A DNA stretch of 60,000 bases, taken from positions 541,652,335 through 541,712,334 of the forward strand of contig NC_081412.1 in assembly GCF_030272615.1 (NCBI RefSeq), read 5' to 3'. The notes under the pieces are model-generated. The model saw only the letters and a program-made list of their open reading frames with translations, made no database searches and had not been told where the DNA came from. The stretch is from Cryptomeria japonica. Its lineage: Eukaryota > Streptophyta > Pinopsida > Cupressales > Cupressaceae. Positions 1 through 12,267 of the stretch are shown piece by piece (position 1 is the stretch's first letter; each line of letters opens with the position of its first letter). Made by a program: the position numbers and the translations under genes.

Positions 1-2200
1 AAATTCCCACCCAAAAATGCTCATGACATCGGTTTGTGCACACGATGAACCGAATCAATTGTAGCCAATCCTGCAACTTTGCATTGCATGCAACTGACAG
101 TTTTTGTAGCAGGTGAAAAATGCTACCAATTGAAAATGGCTCTGAGAAGTCACAACTAAGATACAAAATTTTAGAGGAGCCTCACACGACCCCACAGGTT
201 CAAATAAATCGACCATATGTGTCCTGGATTTGAAGAAACGGTCCATCAAATTTTGACAATTTTTTAGACTCGGGGCACTTGAGAGATCACCTCGGTACGG
301 TATGACTCTGGATGTTTTGGTGCTTTGGGATGCATGAGAGGAGAATTCATAGCGTAAACCTTCCCACCCAGATGTGCTCGTGATGTCGAATTGTGCACAC
401 GACGAACCGAATCAATTGTAGCCAATCCTGCAACTTTGCATTGCACGCAACTAATAGTTTTTGTAGCAGGCGAAAAATGCTACCAATTGAAAATGGATCT
501 GAGACATCACAACCGAGATAGGACATTTTAGAGGAGCCTCACATGACCCCACAAGTTCAAATGGATCGACCATATGTGTCCTGGATTTGAAGAAACGGTC
601 CATCAAATTTTGACAATTTTTTGGACTCAGGGCACTTGAGAGATCACATCAGTACGGTATGACTCTGGACGTTTCGGTGCTTTGGGATGCACAAGAGGAG
701 CATTCATAGTGTAAACCTTCCCACCCAAATGCACTTGTGATTTCGGATTGTGCACACGACGAACCGAATCAATTGTAGCCAATCCTGCAACTTTGCATTA
801 CATGCAACTGATGATTTTTGCAATAGGCGAAAAATGCTACCAATTGAAAATGGCTTTGAGTCGTCAAAAACTGAGATAGGAAATTGTAGAGGAGCCTCCT
901 GCAACCCCATAAGTTCAAACAGATTGACCATATGTGTCCTGGATTTGAAGAAACAGTCCGTCAAATTTGGACAATTTTTTAGACTCGTGACACTTGAGAG
1001 ATCACCCCGGTACAGTATGACTCTCAACATTCTGACACTTTGGGATGCATGAGATGGGCATGCCTAGCATAAACCTACCCACTTGGATTCTCTCATGATG
1101 TCGATTTGTCCACATGATGAACCGAATCAATTCTAGCCAATCTTGCAACTTTGTATTGCATGCAACTGACAATTTTTGCAGCAGGTAAAAAAATGCTACC
1201 AATTGAAAATGGCTCTGAGTCATCAAAAACTGAGATAGGCCATTATAGAGGATCCTCACACAACCCCATGGGTTTAAAAGGATTGACCATATGTGTCCTG
1301 GATTGGAAGAAATAGTCCATCAAATTTTGACAATTTTTTGGACTCATGGCACTTGAGAGATTGCCCTGGTACGATATGACTCTCAATGTTTTGACACTTT
1401 GGGATGCACAACAGGGGCATGCCTAGTGTAAACCTTCCCACCCAGACGTGCTCATGATGTCGGATTGTGTACATGACGAACCGAATCAATTCTAGCTAAT
1501 CTTGCAACTTTCAATTGCATGCAACTAACAGTTTTTGCAGTAAGCGAAAAAATGCTATCAATTGAAAATGGCTCCAAGTCGTCAAAAACTGAGATAGGCC
1601 ATTGTAGAGGAGCCTCACATGACCCCATTGGTTCAAATAGATTGACCATATGTGTCCTGGATTTGAAGAAACAATTCATCAAATTTTGATAATTTTTTGG
1701 ACTCAGGGCACTTGAGAGATTGCACCGATATGGTATGACTCTCGACCTTTCGACACTTTGGGATGCATGAGAGGGGAATGCCTAGCGTAAGTCTACCCAC
1801 CTGGATGCACCTGTGATGTTGATTTGTGCACACGATGAACCGAAACAATTCTAGCCAATCTTGCAACTTTGCATTGCATGCAACTGATAGTTATTGCAGC
1901 AGGTGAAAAAATGCTACCAATTGAAAATGGCTCCGAGTCATCAAAAACCAAGATAGGCCATTGTATAGGAGCCTCATGCAACCCCATAGGTTCAAATAGA
2001 TCAACCATATGTGTTCTGGATTTGAAGAAATAGTCCATCAAATTTTGATAATTTTTTGGACTCAGACACTTAAGAGCTCGCACTGGTATGGTATGACTCT
2101 CAACGTTCCAATGCTTTGGGATGCATTACAGGGGCAAGCCTAGTGTAAACCTACCCACCCGAACACACTCGTGATGTTGGTTTGTGCACACAATGAACAA
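1..2200. repeat. 358-bp satellite array in element E (about 6 units, open at left)
   Basis: Tandem units of about 358 bp recur with landmarks such as TGTGCACACGA, CAACTTTGCATTGCATGCAA and CTTTGGGATGCA. Unit starts (CCCACCC or CCCACCTGG) are near 8, 366, 722, 1079, 1439, 1798 and 2156. Units differ from each other by scattered substitutions and small indels, so the array is not freshly amplified. The last unit runs into TTTGACCATTGCGAGC, the same exit junction as in element B near 44505. Apparent ORFs on both strands are repeat shadows that recur once per unit and are broken differently in each. Confidence 0.93.
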
Positions 2201-2717
2201 AATTTGACCATTGCGAGCATGAGGGTGCTCTCACACCAAACACATATTGTTGTTTATATTCATATTATTGATTACATATGCAAATATTCATTTAAATTTA
2301 TAAAAGGGTAGCCACCAAATACAACAAATACACAATAATGAATTAATTACAAGGAGTTTTGTAGGGTTAATTCAACATTTTAGAAATTTTATAAAATCAT
2401 ATTCCACGATTGCAATGTTTTATATCATATATTTTTGTTGTTTATATTCATATTGTTGATTACATATGCAAATGATCAATTAAATTTATAAAAGGACAAC
2501 CATAAAATACAATGAATACAAAATAATGAACTTAGTACACATTTATTGGATCAAATATCGATATTTATATATATATATATAAAAAGGCATGTCTGCCAAG
2601 TCAATACAAGTATTACAAAAATATGGCTATGCCATGTCCAAATCGATATACAATAAAAATGTAGAATATATCTACATGTATTGGTCATTCTATGACCAAA
2701 ACTAACACTATATGATC
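2201..2717. other. Spacer between satellite and 3' end of the minus-strand gene (element E)
   Basis: This AT-rich spacer contains two diverged copies of a roughly 230-bp segment (TTGTTGTTTATATTCATATTG ending in ATTTATAAAAGG, near 2248 and 2438) and a short TA run near 2565. The same arrangement occurs at 44540-45040 in element B. I see no coding sequence. It presumably holds the polyadenylation region of the gene at 5340-2718, though no specific signal stands out. Confidence 0.6.
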
Positions 2718-5340
2718 CTAAACTTGTGGTGGATCATCAAAATCAAGCCTCTTTGATGCAGTACACGGCTCTGTAGATGGCTGCAAAACCATAATTTAAA
2801 AGCCAAGATAGAATTATTTTGTAGAAAATAGTTCACAATTAACAACATAACTATGCATTTAACTTTGATTCCTTTGCAATTGAAATGTAGATTACCTCAT
2901 CAGCTGATCTAGGAGCTAATGTCTTCGCTCTCCTCTCCTTGTCACTCTTAGGAGTTTTCTTGAAGACATACTTAAATGGATCCACATTATGGCTGTACTG
3001 CTAAGGGGTCTATTGTAGATTATATGTACAATTAATACAATGTACTAACATAAATATATCAAAAACACTTAAAAGCTATAATATAGAGAACAATGACATA
3101 CATGTGCCTGAGATGCTTCTCCAATGGACTGAGGATGGATGACCATCGATGGAGAAACTGTCGCTATTACCTATGCAAAAAATGTTTAAAGATTAAATAC
3201 AATTAATATAATGATAAGTATTGTAGGTTAAAAAAATTAATTTTACATATCAAACAAAAGTGTGTCGGATCCTGAGATGCTTCTCCAGTGCACGGAGGAG
3301 GGTTCACCATTGATGAAATAGGTATGGATATTTTCTGTATGAAAAAATCATAAGATTATAATATATCACAAGTTCACATGTACGCATGCATATAATCATG
3401 AAATCAAGAAAATAAAGTAGAGATACATACCTTCGCCCTCTCTTGATCCACGGGCAAATCAGGTGCATTCAACAAATCCACATAGCTCAATGGTCATTGT
3501 ACATGTAAAATAGACAAAAAAACACTAATCAATCTACAAACCCCAACTAGTACTTGATTTCAACATTTTCAAACAATTGTACAACTAAAAATGCATTCAA
3601 TTACCTTCTTCTCATGTTTTGGCATCTTCGAGGAATTCTTTTTCTTAGGACAAGCCCTAGACGTAGAGGGGGTACCCTAAAAAAATAAAATTAACATGAG
3701 ATATGAGTACATATAATAAATTAAACATAATTTTAAAAATCTAAAATGAAATGACTTGCATATTCCATCAAAACAATACATAAAAAGGGTTGTACAAAAT
3801 ATGATACCGTATAGCCTTGTAGGCCAAAATCGATCGTTGAGAGCATGATGTCATCAATCTGGGACATTTGGTCCCCTGTCAACACCTACAAACCAAAAAT
3901 TGGACCAAGCATTAAAGATAGTTAGTATATCTTTAAAAAAAATTAATTCAAAGTGTACTATTCTATTTTAACATGTTACAAAATTTATACCTCGGGCATC
4001 AAAGTTACAGCTATAGTAACTGGGGGAGGAGTATGGGATACTGCTGCTGCATCCTGAAATGCATATTATTTATCTCAATTTAAATCGATGTATAAATGAA
4101 AATTAATTTATGTAATTACAAATTTAAAGTGACTGATAAATAAAATGCTATGAATTCAAATCAACACACCTGTGTTTATCGCTCATGGGCAAACACGATG
4201 TCCATCAACTCATTTGTCAATGCGAAATCCTCAATCGTGCAGGCCTAACATCTACTCCCACAAATCATGCACAGATGAGATGAGGATCCATCTACACCGG
4301 TCGCATCATCTATCCCCAAGCAACTGACACACATATGCTAGATGGGCTCTCTATCACCACCTGGAGCAACTAATGGCTCATCATCCAATATAATAGGGTG
4401 TGCTAACAACGTCCCATGTTGGATGATGGAACCAATAAACATTGTGGCTGCCTGAAGACTCTGTAGCTCCATTGACTCTTTTAGCTCTATTGGGATACCC
4501 TAATGCACCTTGGGTTTGGGTGCTAGGGGGCGGCGACTCTCCGTGGGTAATCGCCTATGGGCTCCAAGTCTATCTTGGGCAGAGCCACCACCTCTACCAT
4601 GGAACTCTCTCATGTCAAAATAGTTTGGGCACACATTGAACACAAACTCACAATATACTTTTCTCAAAAAATATAATGGCACCTCATAATTATTACAAGG
4701 TGGATCATCAAAGACCGTCCACCACCTCTGCGAAAAAAGATTCTTCATCTGCACATTGGTACACCAATGTATGGGAAACCTCTTTGCATTAAGAGGTAAT
4801 GACTGACCACTTTTGGGATCAACGAAAAAGGCACATATTTTTTGTTTACTAATATTTTTATTTTTTACTCCCTCATATGATAGCCCATCAGCATAGAATT
4901 GATGACACCTATCCCTAAAGCTTCCCCATTTGGTAATTTGTGTGGAAACAGCTATGGCACCACTAGCTAATGTTTCTAGGCTAGTGGTGAGGGATTGATG
5001 ATGCTCAAGTTTGGATGTTTTCAATTTAACAATCAATCTATTGATTTTAGATGTATTTTGTCCTAACTGATTAATTAATTGCTCCTATGTTTCGGGTGTG
5101 CAGTCAAAAGGAGGAATTGGGGGTGTATCTTGTGGGTTTTCAGGAGGTTCATTTGGTTGTTCTTGTGGGTTTTCAGGAGGTGCATTTGGTTGTTCTTGTT
5201 TTGGATTAGAAGAATCTGGTTTTTGAAACAAAAAATGAAAAAAACCTAATCAAAATTAATGAAATTAAATTCAAAATGTAAAACAAATTGAACAAATGGG
5301 AAAGAAAGACAAAAATAAACAAAAACTAACCTTGATCCAT
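2718..5340 (-). pseudogene. Ten-exon transposon-borne gene of unknown function, copy in E (decayed)
   Basis: I do not recognise the family. Comparison with the homologous copy at 47665-45043 gives a ten-exon model on the minus strand: 5340-5331, 5215-4170, 4053-3991, 3885-3808, 3676-3605, about 3496-3431, two short exons between about 3345 and 3100, 2997-2896 and 2780-2718. Most junctions follow GT-AG and keep the frame. Exon 1 encodes MDQ. Exon 2 starts with proline/glutamine-rich repeats (PPENPQEQPN), continues with a conserved block (SFRDRCHQFYADG) and ends with a Cys-rich segment (CVSC, then CMICG), which suggests a zinc-binding module. The C-terminal exons are basic and end KRLDFDDPP. 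Exon 2 has in-frame stops, one being TAG where the B copy keeps CAG. The acceptor of exon 6 seems lost. Being shared by two large elements, it is likely an accessory transposition gene. Confidence 0.7.
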
Positions 5341-5454
5341 AGTTTGGAGGAGAAATCTAGTACCCCATTCATGATTTAGGAGAGAAAATGAAGAAAAAAA
5401 CAAAGTAAAAATGCACTATTCACGAGAAAATAAGACCCAGTTTTTTTTTTAACT

Positions 5455-5670
5455 TTTTTTGACAAGCACCGCGTATGTGGTTATCTTGGGATTATTAGCA
5501 CGTACGGGCTCATTTTCCTATAAGTAGCACATACGCGCTCATTTTCCTAGGCGTAGCACGTATGTGCTCATTTTCCTAAAAGCAACGCATACGCGCTATC
5601 TTCTCTAGGCTCGGGAACAACAAACCTAAGCGCGTACGTTGTGAATTCAAATTTTAGAACCACATATGCA
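5455..5670. repeat. Subterminal palindromic motif array, right end of E
   Basis: Several copies of a GC-rich partly palindromic motif, roughly AGCRCGTACGCGCT with variants such as AGCACATACGCGCT and AGCGCGTACG, are spaced about 30-35 bp apart and separated by CATTTTCCTA. The same motif and spacer occur at 47790-48000 in element B. Subterminal arrays of this kind commonly serve as transposase binding sites in plant DNA transposons; that role is inferred here. Confidence 0.8.
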
Positions 5671-5697
5671 CTGCTTGTTTTTCCAATTTTTTTTTGG

Positions 5698-5739
5698 GTG
5701 GTGTCCACATTTCTGACCACCATCTCTGTGCACATACCC
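5698..5739. repeat. Right terminal inverted repeat of E
   Basis: The sequence GTGTCCACATTTCTGACC followed by ACCATCTCTGTGCACATACCC is the reverse complement, with a few changes, of the left terminus of element B at 32466. The element ends at CCC (5739). Confidence 0.85.
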
Positions 5740-6437
5740 TAGAACTTCACTTGCTTGTTCAGACCCTTTTCATGCTCCTATATGTCTTTACTCAAATTGC
5801 AAATACATCATCTGATTTGGCAATCACACACTCAATTTAACTTTTCCAACACTTAAACTAAAACAACTCATCAACCTTATAAACAAATCAATTAGTTTTT
5901 TAACACAACAAAAACCTATTTCACATATAGATTACAAACAAGTCGGTTCAGGTATGACCGATGGATTACATAACAATCTCTACACATCATTCAAGAAATC
6001 CTTGACCGCTCCTTGATCACCACTTCATCGAACTTAGTAACTCATTGTGCGCTTTGCATTACATGCAATATACTTGCTCATTCCCTAGACAAAAAACAAT
6101 AACTCAACGCACCAAAAAGTCTTTGAAACTCTCTTCATAAATTATGCATATGTGTCATAATCATTTTCGCTCATTAACAAATCATTAACCAATATAACAA
6201 ATTCACCAAACTTAATCGGTTAGGGTTTATCAAAACAATGGGTAGGGTTTACCGGTTCAACTCTCCAAACTTAGTAATACCAGTTCACTCCACAAACTTA
6301 CCTACCGGTTATAGTTTCCTTTCACTTAGCTCTTCCTATCAGTTACAAAACATCATTACACCAATAACATTACCGGTTAATTGACATCAATGACAACATA
6401 ACATATCATCAATTTTATCTTAATGCAAATGCCAACA
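5740..6437 (-). repeat. Copia1 3' LTR, 5' portion only
   Basis: The segment aligns with 11595-12267, sharing for example TTTGCATTACATGCAATATACTT-like and TAGGGTTTACCGGTT-like stretches. On the minus strand it begins TGTTGGCATTTGCAT directly after the polypurine tract. The remaining roughly 0.65 kb was displaced beyond the window by element E. The first bases 5740-5743 are the target duplication of that insertion. Confidence 0.88.
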
Positions 6438-6450
6438 ATCTCCCCCCTTT
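6438..6450 (-). other. Polypurine tract of Copia1
   Basis: The minus strand reads AAAGGGGGGAGAT immediately upstream of the TGTTGGC start of the 3' LTR. This is the expected position of the plus-strand primer for reverse transcription. Confidence 0.8.
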
Positions 6451-6769
6451 GGCATTGATGGCAATACAAATATCAATACCATTGATTGTTGTGATTGTGA
6501 ATAGGAAGTGAATAGGAATCCTGGTTTACATTTCACCATGTACTCTCATTGTCTTCAGCTTGACACTGGTTCTTCTCCCCATAATCACATAGTTCTCCCC
6601 CTTTGACAACAATGCCAAATTGAAAGTAAAACATGCAAAATAAAACTTCACTATTCAGCATCAATAACATGCAACTTGATGCTCCCCCTATGGAATAATT
6701 CCACTCCTACATCAATCCTGTTGTCAAATTCTACAAGTAGCTCTGGGACTGATATAATCTACATCATGC
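6451..6769 (-). other. Copia1 3' untranslated region
   Basis: This interval lies between the polyprotein stop at 6770-6772 and the polypurine tract. It carries a second G-rich purine block (minus strand of 6594-6602) and no convincing ORF, as is usual for copia 3' UTRs. Confidence 0.55.
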
Positions 6770-8200
6770 TTAATTTACCTCATGAAGGGGTACAACCCCT
6801 AGCTGACTTCTAAGATAATCAAAAGTAGTCTTAGGCAAAGGTTTAGTAAAGATATCTGCAAGTTGCTCCTTGGTAGAAACATGCTCTAAGATCACATCTT
6901 TACTCTGCACTTTTTCCCTCAAGAAATGATACTTCAATTCAATGTGCTTGGTTCATGCATGCAAGACAGGGTTCTTTGAAATATTTATGGCACTTGTATT
7001 GTCACATAAGATCTTTACAGGTTCTGTAAACTTCATCTTAAAACCGTCCGAAAAGTGTCTCATCCAGATAGCCTAGTTACAATTCATGTAAGCAGCAATA
7101 TACTCAGCTTCAGCAGTAGACTGTAAAATACAACTCTGCTTTTTTCTACTCCATGAAACAAGTCTTCCTCCAAGAAATAATTCTCCACCAATTGTTCTTT
7201 TCTGGTCATCAACATTACCTGCCCAATCTGCATCTATGTACACCTTCAAGTCAAAGTTTCCTTCATATGGATACCATAATCCATAGTCAATAGTATCTTT
7301 CAAATATTCGAAAATCCTCTTGGTTGCTATCAAATGTGTTTCCTTCGGATTCTTCTAGAATCTATCAACTAGACCAACTACATGAGCTATATCCAATCTA
7401 CTACGAACAACATAGTGCAATTTCTCAGTCATTGACCTGTACTCCTTCTCATCAACAGATGTGGCCTTATCTTCCTTAGACAATTTACAACATATAACCA
7501 TTGTTGTCCCAACTAGTTTACAGTCACTCATACCAAATGTCTTTAATACCTCCTTCACATACTTAGACTGTTTGATGAAAATACCACTCTTCATTTGTTG
7601 TATTTACAAACCTATGAAAAAATTTATCTCTCCAACTAGAGACATTTCAAACTCACTTTTCATTTAATTTGCAAATTCATTGCTCATGTCATCATTTCCT
7701 CTAAATATGATATCATCTACAAACACTTCACTAACTATTATCTTATCTCCTTCAGATTTGAGATATATGTTAATATCCTTACTCGTTCTCTGAAAACCTA
7801 TCTTCATCAGCCTTTCATACCATGCTCTCGGTGCTTGCTTTAATCCATATAGTGCTTTATGCAACTTAAATACCATGTCCTTCTTATCAGTAAAAGCATA
7901 ACCATCTAGTTGCTCAATGTATACTTCTTCTTACAGTATTCCATTAAAAAATGTAGATTTTACATCCATCTGACAAACTTTGAATCCTTTATGAGCTGCA
8001 AAATCCAGTAAGGTTCTGACACCTTCTAGTCTTGCCACTAGTGCAAAATTCTCTCCATAATCTTCTCCTACTTCTTGTGCATAACCTTTGCAAACCAATC
8101 TAGCTTTGTTGCGAACTACAACACCATCTTCATTCAACTTGATCTTGAAAACCCACTTAGTACCTATAACATTTTTATTTACTGGTCAGGGTACTAGGGT
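6770..8200 (-). pseudogene. Copia1 reverse transcriptase and RNase H region
   Basis: The RT begins with NKARLVCKGYAQEVG and continues through CQMDVKSTFFNGIL, KALYGLKQAPRAWYERL and EVFVDDIIF, with FVDD at the catalytic box instead of the commoner YVDD. The RNase H has YIDADWAGN, KKQSCILQSTAEAEYIAA and the C-terminal FTKPLPKTTFDYLRSQLG. Stops separate the ORF pieces 7931-8137, 7664-7876, 7355-7594 and 7073-7333. Confidence 0.9.
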
Positions 8201-8789
8201 CCATGTGTTGTTCTTCTAAATTTGTTCAAGCTCTTCCTCCATAGTTTTAACCCAATGATCATCACCAAATGCTTCCTTAGCAATTATAGGCTCAATAGTG
8301 GAGATCATGCAATAATTTTCTCTAATTCTTCTTCTGGTTAGCACTCCAGCATCCTTATCTCCAATAATCTGTTCAGGATTGTGATTGAGTCTCACATACC
8401 TCAGAATAGCATGATCATTATCTTCAGGTTTATTTTATTCATTATCATCCTCTTCTTCTGAGTCTACTTGTTCCGGTTGAACTGGTACATCAGTATTTGC
8501 TTTACCGGTTTCAGGTTTCACAGTTTCTAGTTCCAAAAACAAAATGTAAGGATCTTCATCCTTTCTCTCCACACTGGTTTCCCCTGAGACTTCAAGATAC
8601 TCATCCACTCAAACATCAGCACTCTCAATAATTTTTTGCATCTGGTTGTTAAAACATTTGTAGGTCTTACTCTTGGTGGAATAACCAAGAAAGATATCTT
8701 CATCACTTTTAACATCAAACTTGCCAATATAGTCACCTCTCTTAATAAAAAATTTGTTGCCAAATATCTTAAACTAACCTTAGGTGATC

Positions 8790-9881
8790 TATCATACCAT
8801 TATTCATAAGGGGTATTGTCCTTACCTATTTTTACCGAAATCCTAATCATTGTGTGGACAACTGTGCTGACAACTTCTCTCCAGAAAGTCTTTGCTACAC
8901 CTCCTTGTACCAACATCATCTTAACAGCTTCAACAACTAGCCAGTTGTTTCTCTCTACAATCCCATTCTATTGTAGTGTCCTTGGTGCAAAAAGTTGTCA
9001 TTTTCTATCATTCTCTTCACAATATCTAGTGAATTCTTCACCTTGATCAGCCCTCAAACACTTGGTCTTCTTTCCACTCTCCTTTTCAGCTAAGGCCCTA
9101 AATGCCTTTAACTTACCAAATGTCTTTGTTTTATCTTTCAAGAATGTGACCCACATCATCCTTGAGCAATCATCAGTGAAGATCATGAAATATCTATCAA
9201 CTTGAATACTTCTAGTCCTTATTGGTCCACATAGGTCTGTATGAACCAAATCTAACAGATGCTCTGCTGAAAAAATTTGCTCTTGAAAGTTGAGGATGTC
9301 ATCTTTCTCAATTGACATTCCTTACATAGAGCATTAACCGGTTTTTCCAACTGAGGAAAACCTCTCACTGACTTGGACTTACTCACTTTAACAATGTTAT
9401 TAAAATTTATATGACAAAATCTCCTATGCCAAATCCAACTATCATCTATTTTTGAAATTAAACAATTTCTAACTTTAGGATTTAGATGAAACGGGTTACC
9501 TTTAGTCTGTTTGTCAGTTGCAATCAGTTCACCTTTTCTCCCATAGATTTTGCACATACTATTTTTAAACTCCAATGGGTATCCTTTGTCATTGAGTTGG
9601 GCAACACTCAAAATATTTTTCTTTATACCTTCAACCCAGTAGACATCATCTACACTGCTCTTTCCATTAAGAGAAATAATTCTCTTACCTTTAACCATGC
9701 AAGGTGAATCATTACCAAATCTTACAACTCCGTCATCAAATTCCTTCAAAGAAAGAAATTTGCTCTGGTTATCAATCATGTGATGTGAAAAACCACTATC
9801 AATGATCCAATCATCAGAATTATCCATGCGAGAAACTAAATCTTTCTTGTCATGTGTCTCCTCTTTAATAGATACAAACAC
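8790..9881 (-). pseudogene. Copia1 protease and integrase region
   Basis: The protease active site is WIIDSGFSHHM, with DSG in the copia form, near 9800. The integrase zinc-binding segment reads WHRRFCHINF followed by CKECQ. The core keeps HTDLCGP, FTDDCSR and GEEF, matching the expected D, D and E surroundings. The reading frame shifts around 9300-9320, and stops interrupt it below about 9000. Confidence 0.87.
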
Positions 9882-10846
9882 AATGTCTTCATTACATCAC
9901 CATTAGATTCCTCATCAATGACACCACCATCAACTACAATAAGACAATATCTTTTTCCTTTTCCCTTGTACTTCTTGAACTTGTCTCGCTTGTACTCATT
10001 ATGACCATTAGGAGAGTTAGCAACTATGTGTCCAGTCTTGTTGCAAGAAAAACATTGCAAAGGCAATTTACCTTAATATTTACCAGTACCTCTGGGCAAC
10101 TGCTTAGCCAACAATACTTCAAGATTAACTAAATTGTCTTCATCATCAATTTCTCTGTTGGATCTAGATTCATGACAGTAACTAACATCTCTTTTTTTCC
10201 TCACAGATGGGTTAGAAACATAAGCTCTAAATGTTGATTCATATTTCTAAATGCTACCATCATAACCATTTAGTTCAAAAGAAGTAAGCTTACCAATGAT
10301 GGAGTCAAGGGTTACCTTAGTTTTATCGATAAATTTTAGCTCCTAAATGGCTGCAACTCGGATAGCGTAGACCGGTAGCAGGGTTTTGAACACCTTACTA
10401 ACTATTGTGGCATCATCCATTTTACCACTAGCACTCTTGATCTCACCCACTATCTCTTTTATCCTTTGACCATATTGTTGGATATTCTCACTTTTAGCCA
10501 TCCGCATGTCATCAAACTTCCCTCTTAGACTCTCTTCCTTAGCAATCTTCACATGTTCATCACCGTTATAAATCTCTTCAAGTTTCTTCCATACCTCATG
10601 TGCAGTATCCAAACCATGAACATCAACATATTCAGCATCAGACAAAGAACTGATAATAGCCTCCAATGCTAGGTTGCTTTCTTGTTTCTCTTTCTTCTGA
10701 TCATCAGTCATAGTCTCAGTCAGTGCAACATATTAAGTATTAACATGTTCCCAGTATTGATTTCCAATACTCTTGATATAAATTTTCATTCTATCACCCC
10801 ATATCCTATAGTTCTCTCTATTAAACTTTGGACCTTCCTTCTTCAT
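9836..10846 (-). pseudogene. Copia1 gag and nucleocapsid region
   Basis: The gag core contains the copia motifs AHEVWKKLEEIY and SLRGKFDDMRMAKSENIQQY (10343-10711). The zinc knuckle at about 10055 reads CFSCNKTGHIVANSP: the first two Cys and the His are in place, but the fourth ligand is Ser, so the finger is broken. Gag would assemble the virus-like particle. Confidence 0.85.
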
Positions 10847-10908
10847 TATGATCTACAAGATCTTTACCTCAAGTTGTTAGGCTTAGACCTTAGAGGACCT
10901 GAGAAGTA

Positions 10909-10920
10909 CTCTGATACCAA
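10909..10920 (-). other. Primer binding site of Copia1
   Basis: The minus strand reads TTGGTATCAGAG one base downstream of the LTR end. This matches the complement of the 3' end of initiator tRNA-Met, the usual primer of plant copia elements. Confidence 0.85.
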
Positions 10921-10921
10921 T

Positions 10922-12267
10922 TGATAGTATGATGAAAGAATAAGGATCTGGTCAACTACTGAGAGGGGAGGTGAATCAGTAGATAGAAAAACTGATATTA
11001 ACTTCACCAATCTCATAAATAACCTCTCAAGTAAACTTAGAACTATCAATGCAATATCTCTATCAGAATAAAACTACCAAGATAAACCAGTTGATTGCTT
11101 ACAACAAATAGCAGTAAATAACTTGTAACTCACAAACTTCCAAATACTTTTAATGACATAAGTAAAACTTCATTCCATATTGTTGTTACTAGTTATCATA
11201 ACTTATCAAAGTGAAATAAGTAGTTAAGAATTCAATCATAGAAACATAACCATAAAAACATTCACCACTTGACACAATATTTTTGACGTGGAAACCCAAA
11301 TGGGAAAAACCACGGTGAGATGAGACTCACAAGATAACTAACTGAACTCTTTTGAAGTTCGCCCTGTAAGGAGACAAGCATGTTAAAGCTTTTACAAAAA
11401 TTCATGTTAAGAACAAATCATGTTAGGGACCACCCGGTTAAGGGATTGACTATAATGCCTTGTTAGAAGCAATACCCTATGAGGAGTGACCTTGTTAGAG
11501 GATTTAAATAACACCAAGCTTGTTAGAGCTTACCCGATTAGGGGATTTAACTGCTATAATTGTTAGAAAACAACATAAGTTTTATGATCTGTTTGAATAG
11601 AACATCACTTGCTTGTTCAGATTGTTTTCATGCTCCTATCTGCCTTTACTCAAATTGTAGATAAATCATCCAGTTCGGCAATCACACACTCAATTTAACT
11701 ATGCCAACACTTAAACTAAAATGTCTCCTTGACCTTATAAACAAAATAATTAGGTCGATAACACAACAAAAACCTAGTTCTCATAGAGACTACAAACAAG
11801 TCGGTTCAAGTATGACCATTGGATTACATAACAATCTCTACATATCATTCAAGAAATCCTCGACCGCTCCTTGATCACCGCTTCATCAAACTTAGTAACT
11901 CATCACGCACTTTGCATTACATCCAATATACTTTCTCATTCCCTAGACAAAAAACATTAACTCAACACGCCAAAAACTCTTTGAAACTCTCTTCATACAT
12001 TATGCATACGTTTCATAGTCATTTTTGCTCATTACCATATCATAAACCAATATAACAAATTCACCAAACGTAATCCATTAGGGTATATCAAAATAATAGG
12101 TAGGGTTTACCAGTTCACTCCACAAACTTACCTACCAATTATAGTTTCTTTTCACTTAGCTCTTCCTACCGGTTACAAAATATCATTACACCAATAACAT
12201 TACCAGTTAATTGACATCAATGATAACATAACATATCATCAATGCAATCTTCATGCAAATATAAACA
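10922..12267 (-). repeat. Copia1 5' LTR (about 1.35 kb)
   Basis: On the minus strand it runs from TGTTTATATTTGCATG at 12267 to CTATCA at 10922, with TG...CA ends. It aligns with the 3' LTR over 5743-6437. The segment at 11280-11560 has short repeats built on TGTTAG/AGGGGA-like units. It should contain the element promoter and polyadenylation site, but I could not place them. Confidence 0.88.

Larger units (their letters stand above)
1..5739. mobile_element. Large TIR DNA transposon E, right-hand part (same family as B)
   Basis: This is the right portion of a large terminal-inverted-repeat transposon; its left half lies outside the window. From left to right it holds the 358-bp satellite array, a ten-exon minus-strand gene, a palindromic subterminal array and the right terminus ending in CCC at 5739. 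The same order with alignable sequence is found at 41520-48065 in element B. The terminus is inserted in the 3' LTR of Copia1: the uninterrupted LTR copy near 11597 reads GAATAGAACATCACTT, and here the element ends directly before TAGAACTTCACTT. That implies a 4-bp TAGA target duplication, whose other copy should lie to the left of the window. Confidence 0.85.
6770..10846 (-). pseudogene. Copia1 gag-pol polyprotein (broken)
   Basis: The reading region starts at ATG 10844-10846 (MKKEGPKFNRENY), about 65 bp downstream of the primer site, and ends in ...GVVPLHEVN stop at 6770-6772, giving about 1,360 codons. Order on the minus strand: UBN2-type gag, zinc knuckle, aspartic protease (DSGFSHHM), integrase HHCC region and DDE core, RT (GLKQAPRAWY, FVDD) and RNase H (DADWAGN, AEAEYIA). 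An ochre codon at about 10733 truncates gag just after its first 38 codons, and many later stops and frameshifts follow. The protein would have packaged, copied and integrated the element. Confidence 0.92.
5740..12267 (-). mobile_element. Ty1/copia retrotransposon Copia1 (3' LTR interrupted by E)
   Basis: A copia-order element (gag, protease, integrase, RT, RNase H) lies on the minus strand between two related LTRs. The 5' LTR is at 10922-12267. The 3' LTR begins at 6437 and is cut at 5743 by the insertion of element E, so its far end is outside the window. The primer site resembles initiator tRNA-Met (TGGTATCAGAG) and the polypurine tract AAAGGGGGGAGA abuts the 3' LTR. Stops and frameshifts throughout the polyprotein show that it is inactive. 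Confidence 0.93.

Noticed and set aside
1-2083. Repeated ORFs on both strands, such as those containing SFQLVAFF
   Set aside because: They recur once per satellite unit and are broken differently each time. The unit is non-coding as far as can be seen.
4442-4639. Plus-strand ORF WLPEDSVAPLTLLALLGYP, with a relative at 46770-46967
   Set aside because: It is antisense to exon 2 of the ten-exon gene; conservation follows from the minus-strand coding sequence.
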